DNA of 64,000 nt, from positions 124,001 to 188,000 of the forward strand of contig NZ_VTPX01000009.1 in NCBI RefSeq assembly GCF_008298015.1, in the 5' to 3' direction. Source of the DNA: Salinicola corii. Its GTDB lineage: Bacteria > Pseudomonadota > Gammaproteobacteria > Pseudomonadales > Halomonadaceae. Positions 1 through 8,689 of this stretch are shown here, piece by piece. A program made the position numbers and the translations under genes. The notes under the pieces are model-generated. The model searched no databases. It was not told the DNA's origin and was given only the letters and a program-made list of their open reading frames with translations. Numbering within the stretch: position 1 is the first letter of the stretch; the number at the start of each line of letters is the position of its first letter.

Positions 1-1008
1 GTCGCCATCATCAACGGTTTCGGTCTCGTGGCATTCCGCGACCCCCATGGCATCCGTCCCGTGGTCTACGGCACGCGCCAGACCGCCGAGGGACAGGAGG
101 TGATGATCGCCTCCGAGTCCGTGGCGCTCGACGTCGCCGGCTTCGAACTGGTACGCGACCTGGCGCCGGGCGAGGCGATCTTCGTCGACATGGACAAGAA
201 CATCCACACGCAGCAGTGTGCCGACAAGCCGCGGCTGACGCCGTGCATCTTCGAGCACGTCTACCTGGCGCGTCCCGACTCCATGCTCGACGGTGCCTAC
301 GTCTACGGCACCCGGATGCAGATGGGCCGCAAGCTGGGCGACCGCATCCAGCGTGAGTGGCCTGATCACGATATCGATGTGGTGATTCCGATTCCGGATA
401 CCTCCCGGACCACGGCGCTGGAATTGGCCCAGCACATCGGGGTGACCTTTCGTGAAGGCTTCATGAAGAACCGCTACATCGGGCGGACGTTCATCATGCC
501 GGGCCAGACCCAGCGCAAGAAATCGGTTCGCCAGAAGCTCAACGCCATCGCCAGCGAGTTCGAGGGCAAGAACGTGTTGCTGGTGGATGACTCCATCGTG
601 CGTGGGACGACCTGCAAGCAGATCATCCAGATGGCGCGCGACGCCGGCGCCAACAAGGTCTACTTCGCTTCCGCCGCACCGGCGGTGCGCTATCCCAACG
701 TCTACGGCATCGATATGCCGGTGGCCACCGAACTGGTCGCCCATGGTCGCACCGATGCCGAGGTGAGCGAACTGATTGGCGCCGACAAGCTGATCTATCA
801 GGATCTGGAGGACCTCAAGTCCGCCTGTCGCGAAGTCAATCCGGCACTGGACGATTTCGATTGTTCCGTCTTCGACGGCAGTTACGTGACTGGCGATGTC
901 GACGAGGCCTATTTCGCCGCGCTGGAGGCTTCTCGTAACGATGCCGCCAAGCAGCGCGAGAGCCTCAATGCTGTGGTCGACCTGCACAACGATATCGAGG
1001 ACGATTGA
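1..1008 (+). CDS. purF: Amidophosphoribosyltransferase, C-terminal part (partial at window edge)
   Basis: PurF makes 5-phosphoribosylamine from PRPP and glutamine, the first committed step of purine synthesis in the cytosol. The reading frame is open from base 1, so the gene begins outside the window and the N-terminal glutaminase nucleophile is not visible. Present are the end of the glutaminase half ([10 protein letters not shown]) and the phosphoribosyltransferase half, with the PRPP-binding loop [13 protein letters not shown] near bases 574-612. About 335 residues remain of a family length near 505. metZ follows 52 bases downstream, the same arrangement as in pseudomonads and relatives. 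Identification is secure; only the start is missing. Confidence 0.95.
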   Translation, partial: VAIINGFGLVAFRDPHGIRPVVYGTRQTAEGQEVMIASESVALDVAGFELVRDLAPGEAIFVDMDKNIHTQQCADKPRLTPCIFEHVYLARPDSMLDGAYVYGTRMQMGRKLGDRIQREWPDHDIDVVIPIPDTSRTTALELAQHIGVTFREGFMKNRYIGRTFIMPGQTQRKKSVRQKLNAIASEFEGKNVLLVDDSIVRGTTCKQIIQMARDAGANKVYFASAAPAVRYPNVYGIDMPVATELVAHGRTDAEVSELIGADKLIYQDLEDLKSACREVNPALDDFDCSVFDGSYVTGDVDEAYFAALEASRNDAAKQRESLNAVVDLHNDIEDD

Positions 1009-1060
1009 ACCTTCCGGCCCGATGATCCGCTCATCGGGTCCTGCTTTCAGGAGCTGCAGG

Positions 1061-2263
1061 ATGAGTTTTGACGACGACCTCACACCGGGGTTGGAAACAT
1101 TAGGCCTGGAGACGCTGGCGATCCGCGCGGGGCACGAGCGTACCCACGAGCAGGAACACGGCGAGCCGATCTTTCCGACTTCCAGCTTCGTCTACGGCAG
1201 CGCTGCGGAAGCGGCGCGCAAGTTCAAGGGCGAGGAGCCCGGCAACGTCTACTCCCGCTTCACCAATCCCACGGTACGTACCTTCGAACGGCGTCTGGCG
1301 GCGCTCGAGGGCGGCGAGCGCTGCGTCGCCACCAGTTCCGGCATGGCGGCGATCCTCTCCACCGTGCTGGCACTGCTGGAAGCGGGCGACGAAGTCATCG
1401 TGTCACGCTCGGTGTTCGGCTCGACCATTGCCCTGTTCGACAAGTACCTCGCCAAGTTCGGCGTGGTACCGCGGTATGTCGAGCTCAACGATCTGGCACA
1501 GTGGGAAGCGGCGATCACGCCCCGGACCAGACTGCTCTTCGCGGAGACGCCGTCGAACCCGCTCAACGAGCTGGTCGACATCGCGGCACTGGCCGAGCTG
1601 GCCCACCGCCACGGTGCCTGGCTTGCGATCGACAACTGCTTCCTCACCCCGGCGCTCCAGCGGCCGCTGGAGCTGGGGGCGGACCTGGTCATCCACTCGG
1701 CGACCAAGTATCTCGACGGTCAGGGCCGGGCGATCGGCGGGGCGGTCGTGGGGCGGGACCAGGAGCTCGAGCAACTCTACGGCGTCGTTCGTACCTGCGG
1801 CCCTTGCATGAGCCCGTTCAACGCCTGGATCTTCCTCAAGGGGCTGGAGACACTCAGCCTACGGATGGAGGCGCATAGCCGCAACGCGCTGGCGTTCGCC
1901 GAGTGGCTGGAGTCGCAGCCGGCCATCGAGCGTGTCCACTACAGTGGGTTGGAGAGTCACCCGCAGCATGCGCTGGCCAGGCAGCAACAGCGGGGGTTCG
2001 GCGCGGTGATGGGGCTCGAGGTGAAGGGCGGCCAGGAGGCGGCGTGGACGGTGATCGACAACACTCGCCTGATGTCGATCACCGGTAACCTGGGGGACGT
2101 CAAGACCACCATCACCCATCCCGGCACCACCACCCATGGCCGTCTCAGCGACGAGCAGCGCGCTTCCGCCGGCATCCGGGACGGCCTGATTCGCATCGCC
2201 GTCGGGCTGGAGACGCTAGACGATCTCAAGGCCGATCTCGCACGCGGGCTGAAATTGCTCTAG
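1061..2263 (+). CDS. metZ: O-succinylhomoserine sulfhydrylase
   Basis: A PLP enzyme of the Cys/Met metabolism family (400 aa, usual length about 400) that converts O-succinylhomoserine and sulfide to homocysteine in methionine synthesis. The PLP lysine is K216 in HSATKYLDGQG, and the cofactor-phosphate region TSSGMAAI lies near residue 91. The ATG at 1061 was chosen because CAGGAG lies about 10 bases upstream and the protein then begins like other MetZ proteins; the frame stays open further upstream but overlaps purF. Linkage with purF is the common gammaproteobacterial arrangement. A cystathionine gamma-synthase cannot be excluded by sequence alone, but this context favours MetZ. Confidence 0.9.
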   Translation: MSFDDDLTPGLETLGLETLAIRAGHERTHEQEHGEPIFPTSSFVYGSAAEAARKFKGEEPGNVYSRFTNPTVRTFERRLAALEGGERCVATSSGMAAILSTVLALLEAGDEVIVSRSVFGSTIALFDKYLAKFGVVPRYVELNDLAQWEAAITPRTRLLFAETPSNPLNELVDIAALAELAHRHGAWLAIDNCFLTPALQRPLELGADLVIHSATKYLDGQGRAIGGAVVGRDQELEQLYGVVRTCGPCMSPFNAWIFLKGLETLSLRMEAHSRNALAFAEWLESQPAIERVHYSGLESHPQHALARQQQRGFGAVMGLEVKGGQEAAWTVIDNTRLMSITGNLGDVKTTITHPGTTTHGRLSDEQRASAGIRDGLIRIAVGLETLDDLKADLARGLKLL

Positions 2264-2319
2264 CCGGCGAGGGCGCCGACCTGACGCGTTAGGTTGGTGG
2301 GCGCTAACCTGGGGTGCCC

Positions 2320-2379
2320 GACAAGGCGCCTTCCCGAAGGGAGCAAGGCTCCGGCGGTTGCGCTGGAGCCTTGTCGGTT
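2320..2379 (+). terminator. Terminator of metZ with an alternative pairing partner
   Basis: CAAGGCTCC (2344-2352) pairs with GGAGCCTTG (2365-2373) and is followed by TCGGTTTT, a typical intrinsic terminator. GACAAGGC at 2320-2327 can also pair with GCCTTGTC at 2368-2375, so the upstream copy competes for the same 3' arm. This could be chance or an attenuator-like switch. Confidence 0.7.
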
Positions 2380-2534
2380 TTGACGGTCGGGTTTCGGTTG
2401 GCCATTGCTATCTATTGTTCGTTCGTGGGGCCATACTGACGTTGTCACGTCGGCCTGGCTGGCTGAAATCATCATCACGTGGGTCGCAGCCGCCGGGTTG
2501 ACCAACTGGGTCGTATTCGGGCGAGGAAAATGTG

Positions 2535-2651
2535 ATGAGCAAAGGACGAGACAGCAAGAAAGACACCAAGAAGAAGCCCCTCCTGACAGCCAAGGAGAAG
2601 AAGGCTGCAAAGGCCTCCAAAAAGTCCGATAGCAGCATATTCAGTCATTGA
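2535..2651 (+). CDS. Small lysine-rich basic protein (38 aa), function unknown
   Basis: A short frame starting ATG at 2535 with GAGGA about 10 bases upstream and a terminator hairpin just after its stop. The product is very basic: roughly one third lysine, with runs such as KKDTKKKP and KEKKAAKASKK and no hydrophobic core. Such composition suggests nucleic-acid or ribosome association, but this is inference. It does not overlap another gene and lies in an otherwise empty interval between metZ and the cytochrome b561 gene. The ribosome-binding site, composition and terminator support a real gene. I do not recognise a named family. Confidence 0.55.
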   Translation: MSKGRDSKKDTKKKPLLTAKEKKAAKASKKSDSSIFSH

Positions 2652-2661
2652 AAGCGAAGCG

Positions 2662-2685
2662 GCCATCGATTCCTCGATGGCTTTG
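2662..2685 (+). terminator. Intrinsic terminator after the small basic protein gene
   Basis: GCCATCGA (2662-2669) and TCGATGGC (2674-2681) form an 8-bp stem with a 4-base loop followed by TTTG. It lies 10 bases after the small gene's stop, which fits termination of that transcript. Confidence 0.6.
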
Positions 2686-2962
2686 ACGATATCTGCCCAC
2701 CACACCGACTGTCATGTCAGGTATTGATGGCCGCGCTGCCTCGCGTCCGGGTGGCAGCGCGTTCCCCCTCGTTCTTCCCTCGATGCGATGTACGCCGGTG
2801 CGTCCGCGGAAGGCTCCGTCGGCTGTCACCGAGATGAGGCGGGAAACCGGCTCGTGTCTCCGTCTTATTGTTTCCCGCTCGTCACCAATCATTTTACGGA
2901 TCCCGCTCTAGCTTCCTGATCGTGAGGCAGTATGCTGAATCGAGACGAATGGGAGATACGCC
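2686..2962. other. Intergenic stretch without a visible gene
   Basis: Together with the terminator before it, this leaves about 310 bases without a coding region. I see no convincing frame with a ribosome-binding site. It presumably carries the promoter of the cytochrome b561-yceI pair, but no clear -35/-10 pair stands out. Confidence 0.5.
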
Positions 2963-3517
2963 GTGTGGGGTAATACGCGATCGGGTTGGGGCTGGGTCAG
3001 CATCGCCATTCACTGGGCGAGTGCGCTGGCGATTTTCGGTCTGTTCGCCCTGGGCTGGTGGATGACCGGCCTGGGGTACTACGATCACTGGTACCACCTG
3101 GCGCCATGGTGGCACAAGTCGATAGGCATCCTGGTGCTGCTGGTGAGTGTCCTGAGGGTGATCTGGAGGGTGCTGCAGCCGACGCCGGTCGCCCATGGCT
3201 CGCGGCTGGAACGAGGCGCGGCGCACATCGGCCATGGCTTGATCTATGCGCTGATGTTCGTCGTGATGATCTCCGGCTACCTGATTTCCACGGCGGAAGG
3301 CGACGGCATCAGCGTGTTCGGCTGGTTCACCATGCCGGCGCTGGTGTCGGGTTTGCCGGATCAGGCCGTGCTGGCAGGCGACGTGCACTGGTACGCGGCC
3401 TGGGCGCTGGTGGTTTTGGCCGTCGGCCACGGTCTGGCGGCCTGCAAGCACCACTGGCTGGATCGCCAGGATACGCTGGTCCGGATGCTGACGCCCCGTG
3501 CGGGCAGGCAGCGCTGA
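2963..3517 (+). CDS. Cytochrome b561 family membrane protein
   Basis: A 184-residue inner-membrane protein with four hydrophobic segments, fitting the prokaryotic cytochrome b561 (CybB) family, which is thought to move electrons between quinols and periplasmic partners through two b hemes. Histidines H17, H51, H142 and H156 sit in the positions expected for heme ligands at the ends of the helices. The start used is GTG at 2963, in front of [18 protein letters not shown]. The next gene encodes a secreted YceI protein, and a b561-YceI pair is a recurrent arrangement, so the two may cooperate in periplasmic isoprenoid or redox chemistry. Confidence 0.85.
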   Translation: MWGNTRSGWGWVSIAIHWASALAIFGLFALGWWMTGLGYYDHWYHLAPWWHKSIGILVLLVSVLRVIWRVLQPTPVAHGSRLERGAAHIGHGLIYALMFVVMISGYLISTAEGDGISVFGWFTMPALVSGLPDQAVLAGDVHWYAAWALVVLAVGHGLAACKHHWLDRQDTLVRMLTPRAGRQR

Positions 3518-3611
3518 TCACGCTTTTCCGGCCAGGGCGGCCGGCCCCGTGCCGAACGCCCTGGCCGAATCGCTCGGCAACATGAATTCAATCGCTTCGA
3601 GGAGCAAGACG

Positions 3612-4199
3612 ATGTTGAAAAAGACCGCACTCGCCACGCTGATCGCCGCCGCGTCGGCCATGCCGCTGGCCCAGGCCCAGGCAGCCGACTACAAGATCGA
3701 CACCGAAGGCCAGCACGCCTTCATCCAGTTCAAGATCAGCCACCTCGGCTACTCGTACATTCTGGGCAACTTCAAGTCGTTCGACGGCGGGTTCAGCTAC
3801 GATCCCGAGTCGCCGGACGACTCCAGCGTCAACGTGACCGTCGACGTCGACAGCCTGGAAACCAATCACGCCGAGCGCAACAAGCATATCCTGAGCGGCG
3901 ACTTCCTCAACGCGGGCGAGTTCCCCCAGGCCACGTTCAAGTCCACCAGCTTCGACGTCGACGATGATGGCGAGGAGGCCGAAATGACCGGCGACCTCAC
4001 CATCCATGGCGTGACCAAACCGGTCACTTTCGAGGTCGATCACATTGGCGGTGGCGACGATCCGTGGGGCGGTTATCGTCAGGGCTTCGAAGCGACCACG
4101 ACGCTGAACCTGGCCGATTTCGACATCGACATGAGCCAGTTCCCGGAGCCGATGCACAGCGTCGAACTCTATATCGTGCTCGAGGGCATCCGTCAGTAA
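3612..4199 (+). CDS. YceI family periplasmic protein
   Basis: A 195-residue secreted protein with an N-terminal signal peptide ([16 protein letters not shown]... cleaved after an AQA-type site near residue 24), followed by a YceI/lipocalin-like beta-barrel domain known to bind long isoprenoid chains such as polyprenyl quinone precursors. Typical YceI features visible are the start [15 protein letters not shown] and the segment [20 protein letters not shown] at 3612 is preferred over the in-frame ATG at 3582 because GAGGAG precedes it by about 9 bases and the signal peptide then starts cleanly. It probably shares a transcript with the upstream cytochrome b561 gene. Confidence 0.88.
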   Translation: MLKKTALATLIAAASAMPLAQAQAADYKIDTEGQHAFIQFKISHLGYSYILGNFKSFDGGFSYDPESPDDSSVNVTVDVDSLETNHAERNKHILSGDFLNAGEFPQATFKSTSFDVDDDGEEAEMTGDLTIHGVTKPVTFEVDHIGGGDDPWGGYRQGFEATTTLNLADFDIDMSQFPEPMHSVELYIVLEGIRQ

Positions 4200-4245
4200 G
4201 ACGTTTCGGGCAGGGAAGGCGTTCGGTGACGCCCCCCAAAGACGG

Positions 4246-4274
4246 GATCCCGGCCATGGTGCCGGGATCTTGTG
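4246..4274. terminator. Hairpin between convergent genes
   Basis: GATCCCGGC (4246-4254) and GCCGGGATC (4261-4269) form a 9-bp perfect stem between yceI and the convergent oxidoreductase gene. The following TTGTGT is only weakly U-rich, so it may act as a modest bidirectional terminator. Confidence 0.55.
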
Positions 4275-4323
4275 TCATGGGGCGTGGGTATGCGATGAGT
4301 CGTCTGACCGGCTGCGGCAGGGT

Positions 4324-5466
4324 TCAGCAGTCGCCCAGATAGTGCGCGACCTCGCGGCGGTCGCGACGATGCTTCCAGCGCCGAACCCAGCGACCGCGGC
4401 ACCATAGCGGGCCGCGCCAGGCGATGTCACGAAGATCACCCAGATTGAGTGCCTTCCAGCGCTCGCTCTGGCCATAGCGCAGGGCCCGGGATTCCCCTCC
4501 GACCGCCGCTTCCAGCGACGCCAGCAGCAGTGCGGTGCGCTCGCGTGTGGTCAGCCCCTCGCTGCGGCCGGCGGGCTTCTCCCCGGCCAGAAACAGGTTC
4601 GGGTCTTGCCGGCTACGCAGTTTCGCGTCGACATCGATGGCGTTGTTCTCGTCCCGGGCCAGGCCGAACATCTCGAGCGTGGGCGAAGGTTTCAGGCGAT
4701 CGGTCACGACGAGTAAATTGGCATCGACGACGCTGCCGTCGTCCAGGACTAACTGACCCCGATGGTAGCGGGTTGCCGTCGCGACCAGTTCCAGTTGCAG
4801 TCCGCGACGATGCAGGCGTTGAGTCAGCCAGCGATTGGCACGTTGACAGGCCCCGGGGAGCAGCTTCCGGTCATTGGCGATCAGCGTTACCGGCAGTCGA
4901 CGTCCGTAGCGCTCTCCCAGTGCCAGCAGGTTGGCGGCAAGCTCGACGCCATTCGGTCCGCCGGCGAGGAGCGCGACACGCGGCAGTCTGGCCGCAGCGC
5001 CTGCGAGTTGGCTTTCCAACTGCTGGCGCAATTGCCACAGATCATCGGCGGAAGCCGTGAAAACACCCTGCGCGGTATAGAAACCGGGGATGGCGTGTTC
5101 ATCCACGACTGGCGGCAGGTCGAGCGATAGCCAGTCATAATCGAGCTCGCGCCCGCCGGTGAGCGTGATTCGGCGCTGGCGTCGATCGACCTGCGTCACG
5201 TCGGCGCGAACATGTACACCGCCGTGAACGGCGATGCGGTCCGCAGGAAGACGAACGTCGTCGCGCTGCCATTCGCCACCCAGCATTCCGCCGAGCCAAT
5301 CCGAAAATGCGAAGTCCTGCTGGGTGACCAGCGTCACTCGAGCACCATGTTGGACGAGGCGCTCTGCATGGGCCGCAACGTGAAGATGGGAGTCGCCGTT
5401 GCCGACGAGTATCAGATGCCGGCCCTCAGGCGGACGGTCGGAAGAGCTCGGCTGAGTATTTGGCAT
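4324..5466 (-). CDS. FAD-dependent NADH-dehydrogenase-like oxidoreductase
   Basis: A 380-residue protein with two dinucleotide-binding halves of the pyridine nucleotide-disulfide reductase superfamily. An N-terminal beta-alpha-beta motif reads HLILVGNGDSHLHVAAHAE near residues 17-35, slightly atypical for GxGxxG. A second nucleotide-binding segment (VALLAGGPNGVELAANLL) lies near residue 170. The LFLAGE motif near 285 is the late FAD-contacting region. No CxxxxC redox pair is seen, so it resembles type II NADH dehydrogenases and SelD-linked NDH-like proteins rather than disulfide reductases. The C-terminus is unusually rich in arginine and tryptophan. Electron acceptor and pathway are unknown. 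Confidence 0.7.
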   Translation of the reverse strand: MPNTQPSSSDRPPEGRHLILVGNGDSHLHVAAHAERLVQHGARVTLVTQQDFAFSDWLGGMLGGEWQRDDVRLPADRIAVHGGVHVRADVTQVDRRQRRITLTGGRELDYDWLSLDLPPVVDEHAIPGFYTAQGVFTASADDLWQLRQQLESQLAGAAARLPRVALLAGGPNGVELAANLLALGERYGRRLPVTLIANDRKLLPGACQRANRWLTQRLHRRGLQLELVATATRYHRGQLVLDDGSVVDANLLVVTDRLKPSPTLEMFGLARDENNAIDVDAKLRSRQDPNLFLAGEKPAGRSEGLTTRERTALLLASLEAAVGGESRALRYGQSERWKALNLGDLRDIAWRGPLWCRGRWVRRWKHRRDRREVAHYLGDC

Positions 5467-5603
5467 GCCTCGATCCGGGCGGAAAATCAGCGTTCAGTCT
5501 AGCATGGGCTGGGAGTGGGGCTTGAAGATGTCGTTTTCACCCACAGTGTCCTTTTATCCGGCCTTCGACTTTATCTGGCCTTTCCTATCAAGGAGAAAGC
5601 ACC

Positions 5604-6416
5604 ATGGCGCGTCATATGCTGCCGCAACCCGGTCTGGGAACGTATCGTCTCAAGGAGCAGGCGGTGATCGATTCGGTGACCTCCGCGCTCGAACTCGGCT
5701 ATCGCCATCTCGATAGTGCCCAGATGTATGAAAACGAGGCCGCGGTGGGCAAGGCGATCCGCCAGAGCGGCGTTCCGCGCGACGAGCTGTTCGTGACCAC
5801 CAAGATCTGGTGGGACAAGCTGGAGCCGAAGGCGCTGACCGGGGCCGTCGAGCAGAGTCTCGAGAACTTCGGTCTCGAGCAACTGGACCTAATCCTGATC
5901 CACTGGCCTTCGCCCGGCGAGGAGGTGCCGATGGCCGATTACATCGCTGCCCTGGACGCGGCCCGGGCTCGCGGCCAGACTAGGCACATCGGTGTTTCCA
6001 ACTTCACCGTCGCGCAGATCGACCAAGCGCTCGGCTTGCCGGGCGGCGAGAACATCGTCACCAACCAGATCGAGGTGCACCCGTTCCTCGCCAACCGCAA
6101 GCTGGTCGAACACTGTCAGGCCAAAGGGCTCGATGTCACGGCCTACATGCCGCTGGCGGTGGGCAAGGTGATGAAGGACCCGGTCCTCGAGCGTATCGCC
6201 AACGCCCACGATGTCTCTCCGGCGCAGGTCGCCCTGGCCTGGATCGCGGCACGCGACATCATCGTGATTCCGTCCTCCACCAATCCGGCCAACCAGAAAT
6301 CCAACCTCGAGGCGATGAACCTCCGGCTCAGCGACGAGGAGATCGCCCGGATCGACGATCTCGATCGTGGGGACCGGCAGGCCAATCCGTCGTTCGCCCC
6401 GGATTGGGACGAGTGA
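5604..6416 (+). CDS. Aldo/keto reductase, DkgB-like
   Basis: A 270-residue cytosolic NADPH-dependent aldo/keto reductase resembling 2,5-diketo-D-gluconate reductase B and other small-aldehyde reductases. The catalytic tetrad is visible: Asp and Tyr in HLDSAQMYENE, Lys in TTKIW, and His in ILIHWPSP. The cofactor-binding end contains IPSSTNPANQKSNLEA. ATG at 5604 follows AAGGAG with normal spacing. Substrate cannot be told from sequence; methylglyoxal and diketogluconate are typical for the family. It is a single gene divergent from the upstream flavoprotein gene. Confidence 0.85.
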   Translation: MARHMLPQPGLGTYRLKEQAVIDSVTSALELGYRHLDSAQMYENEAAVGKAIRQSGVPRDELFVTTKIWWDKLEPKALTGAVEQSLENFGLEQLDLILIHWPSPGEEVPMADYIAALDAARARGQTRHIGVSNFTVAQIDQALGLPGGENIVTNQIEVHPFLANRKLVEHCQAKGLDVTAYMPLAVGKVMKDPVLERIANAHDVSPAQVALAWIAARDIIVIPSSTNPANQKSNLEAMNLRLSDEEIARIDDLDRGDRQANPSFAPDWDE

Positions 6417-6538
6417 AGCCCGGCCGGCGAGCGCGATGGGCGTCTTCCTGGCAGGCGTCGTGAAACGCCGGCGTTCACGGTCGTCGAATTTTTGTCGCGC
6501 TCGCGGGTCAAAGCGTTACCGTTTCAAGAGGATCAGCG

Positions 6539-6997
6539 ATGCGTACACGGATGACGGCGAAGCGAAAGAGTCCCGGTCTGCGCCCGGGTTTGGGACTGGG
6601 TGCAGGCGTACTGGCAGCCATGCTGGCATTGCCGGTCTGGGCCCAGGATGGCGCGGCGACGCAGGATTCGGCGCCGAATGTCGCGTCGGAGGATGAAGCG
6701 CCGCAGGCGCCCGCCAACGCCTCCCAGGTCGACCATGAGTCGATCGAGAAATCCGGCGGCGTCGGTCGGGAGAACGCCGGTTTCACCGCTGGCGGCGCCC
6801 AGACTCCGGTCGACCAGCGCCCCAACGCCTTGAGCTTCGATCAACTGGATGTGAACGGTGATGGCGTGATCGACGAGGACGAGGCAGTCAGCGCCGAGCA
6901 GCTGAACCTGTTCCAGCAGCTCAACGATCCGGAAGCCGGCGGCGTGACACGGGAGCGCTTCGAGCAGGCGATGGGCGCCGATACGTTAGCCGAGTGA
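6539..6997 (+). CDS. Exported EF-hand domain protein
   Basis: A 152-residue acidic protein with an N-terminal signal peptide (arginine/lysine-rich start, hydrophobic core, cut near LPVWAQ). A low-complexity Ala/Asp/Glu/Gln-rich stretch follows, then one canonical EF-hand calcium loop, DVNGDGVIDEDEA, near residues 104-116. A second degenerate helix pair follows (LNDPEAGGVTRERF). Calcium-dependent periplasmic binding is likely; the partner is unknown. GAGGATCAGCG ahead of the ATG provides a ribosome-binding site. A strong bidirectional terminator separates it from the convergent aminotransferase gene. Confidence 0.75.
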   Translation: MRTRMTAKRKSPGLRPGLGLGAGVLAAMLALPVWAQDGAATQDSAPNVASEDEAPQAPANASQVDHESIEKSGGVGRENAGFTAGGAQTPVDQRPNALSFDQLDVNGDGVIDEDEAVSAEQLNLFQQLNDPEAGGVTRERFEQAMGADTLAE

Positions 6998-7028
6998 GAC
7001 CGCCATGCCGTGGCGTTCTCCATTCCCG

Positions 7029-7060
7029 AAAAAAATCCCGGCCTGAGCCGGGATTTTTTT
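7029..7060. terminator. Strong bidirectional intrinsic terminator
   Basis: An A-tract, the stem ATCCCGGC (7035-7042) paired with GCCGGGAT (7047-7054), and a T-tract make a textbook two-way terminator between the convergent EF-hand and aromatic aminotransferase genes. Confidence 0.92.
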
Positions 7061-7086
7061 GTCGAGTCGCGGGTGCGACGCCGGGG

Positions 7087-8277
7087 TCAGTCGACGACGG
7101 CGGCGATCGCCTTGGCCACGTAGGGCAGGTTCTCGCTGGTGAATCCGGCGACGTTGGCGCGACCGGAGCCGACCATGTAGATGCTGTACTCGTCGCGCAG
7201 CCGCTTGACCTGCTCGGTGGAGAGCCCGGTATAGGAAAACATGCCACGTTGCTCGGCCACGTGGGCAAAGCGCTGGTCGAGGCCGTAGGGCTTGAGCGAA
7301 TCGACCAGGTCGCGACGCAGCGTGTTGATGCGGTCGCACATATCGGTCAGTTCGCTTTTCCAGAGCTGGGTCAGCTCTGCGGACTCGAGAATGTCGACCA
7401 CGATCGCAGCGCCGTGGGAGGGGGGCGTGGAGTAGTTTTCCCGCGCCACGATCGCCATCTGGGAACGTACGTTCTCCATCTGCTCGGCCGTTTTGGCGAT
7501 CACGATCAGGCAGCCGGTACGCTCGCGGTAGAGGCCGAAGTTCTTCGAACAGGAGCTGGTGATCAGCATCTCCTCGAGATTCTCGGCCAGCAGACGGACG
7601 CCGAAGGCATCGATGTCCAGGCCGTCACCGAAACCCTGGTAGGCGAAATCGACCAGCGGCAGCAACCCGCGCTCCTGGACGACGTCCAGAACCTGGCGCC
7701 ACTGATCCTGGTTGAGGTCGAAACCAGACGGGTTGTGGCAGCAGGCGTGCAGCAGCACCACGTCGCCCCGCGGAATCCGCTTGAGCGCGGCGAGCATGCC
7801 GTCGAAGTCGAGACGATTGTTTTCGTCGACGTAGGGGTAGCGCTGGATCGGGATCTCGGCGCCCTCGAAGATGCCGATGTGGTTCGGCCAGGTCGGGTTG
7901 GAGAGCCACACGCTCTTGCCCGGCAACTGGGTACGGATGAAATCCGCCGCCAGGCGCAGGGCGCCGGTGCCGCCGGGTGACTGGGTGGCGCTGGCCCGGT
8001 TGGCGGCCAGGACCGGCGAATCCGGACCCAGTACCAGTGGCAGCACCGCCTTGCCGTAGCGCGGATCGCCGTGAGAGCCGATGTAGCTCTTGGTCTTCTC
8101 GCTCTCCAGCAGACGTGCCTCGGCCTGTTTCACGGCGCGCATGATCGGCGTATTGCCGTCGGGATCCCGATAGACGCCGACGCCGAGATCGACCTTCTGC
8201 GGATTGGAATCCTGATTGTACGCTTCGATCAGCCCGAGGATGGCATCTCCCGGGACGCGCTCGATCTTCTCAAACAT
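7087..8277 (-). CDS. Aromatic amino acid aminotransferase
   Basis: A 396-residue class I aminotransferase of the aspartate/tyrosine aminotransferase type (TyrB/PhhC), transferring amino groups between aromatic amino acids or aspartate and 2-oxo acids. The PLP lysine is K245 in [15 protein letters not shown]; other cofactor contacts are N182 (CHNPSG), D210 and Y213 (DFAYQGF) and the motif arginine in YRERTG. It overlaps the end of the upstream pterin dehydratase gene by 8 bases, so the two are translationally coupled. This matches the phhB-phhC part of the phenylalanine hydroxylase operon in pseudomonads, which favours an aromatic catabolic role. No phhA lies in the window. Confidence 0.88.
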   Translation of the reverse strand: MFEKIERVPGDAILGLIEAYNQDSNPQKVDLGVGVYRDPDGNTPIMRAVKQAEARLLESEKTKSYIGSHGDPRYGKAVLPLVLGPDSPVLAANRASATQSPGGTGALRLAADFIRTQLPGKSVWLSNPTWPNHIGIFEGAEIPIQRYPYVDENNRLDFDGMLAALKRIPRGDVVLLHACCHNPSGFDLNQDQWRQVLDVVQERGLLPLVDFAYQGFGDGLDIDAFGVRLLAENLEEMLITSSCSKNFGLYRERTGCLIVIAKTAEQMENVRSQMAIVARENYSTPPSHGAAIVVDILESAELTQLWKSELTDMCDRINTLRRDLVDSLKPYGLDQRFAHVAEQRGMFSYTGLSTEQVKRLRDEYSIYMVGSGRANVAGFTSENLPYVAKAIAAVVD

Positions 8278-8617
8278 TAGCGTGCACTACCTCGTCGGTT
8301 CTGGCGGCCATGATGAAATCGTTGTGATGCAGGCCGCGGATCTTGTGGGTCCACCAGGTCACGGTGGCCTTGCCCCATTCGGTGGTGATCGCCGGGTGAT
8401 GGCCTTGCGACTCGGCGAGCTCGCCCACGCGGTTGGTGAAGTCCAGGGCCTGCGCGAAATTGCGGAACGTGAAGCTTCGCTGCAACTGCATGATGCCACC
8501 GCGCTCTACGATCTGCCACTTGGGCAGGGCCGGAAGCAGCTGGTCGATCTGCTCCGGCGTCAGGCGCGCTGCCTCTCCGTGGCAGGCGCTGCAGTGCTGT
8601 TCGGCGAGGGTCGGCAT
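8270..8617 (-). CDS. phhB: 4a-hydroxytetrahydrobiopterin dehydratase
   Basis: A 115-residue pterin-4a-carbinolamine dehydratase, which recycles the pterin cofactor of phenylalanine hydroxylase. The conserved pterin site is visible as [23 protein letters not shown] at 8617 (reading leftwards) follows GGAGA and gives the family's usual length; the longer frame upstream lacks support. An N-terminal CSACHG motif is typical of the proteobacterial PhhB group. Its stop overlaps the aminotransferase start. The expected partner phhA is absent here and must lie elsewhere or be lost. Confidence 0.9.
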   Translation of the reverse strand: MPTLAEQHCSACHGEAARLTPEQIDQLLPALPKWQIVERGGIMQLQRSFTFRNFAQALDFTNRVGELAESQGHHPAITTEWGKATVTWWTHKIRGLHHNDFIMAARTDEVVHANV

Positions 8618-8689
8618 GGCTCGTTTCTCCCTGCATGAATGGCAAGCGCCATGCGGCCTTGTCATGGCGCGGAGTGTGGTGGCCGGAGG

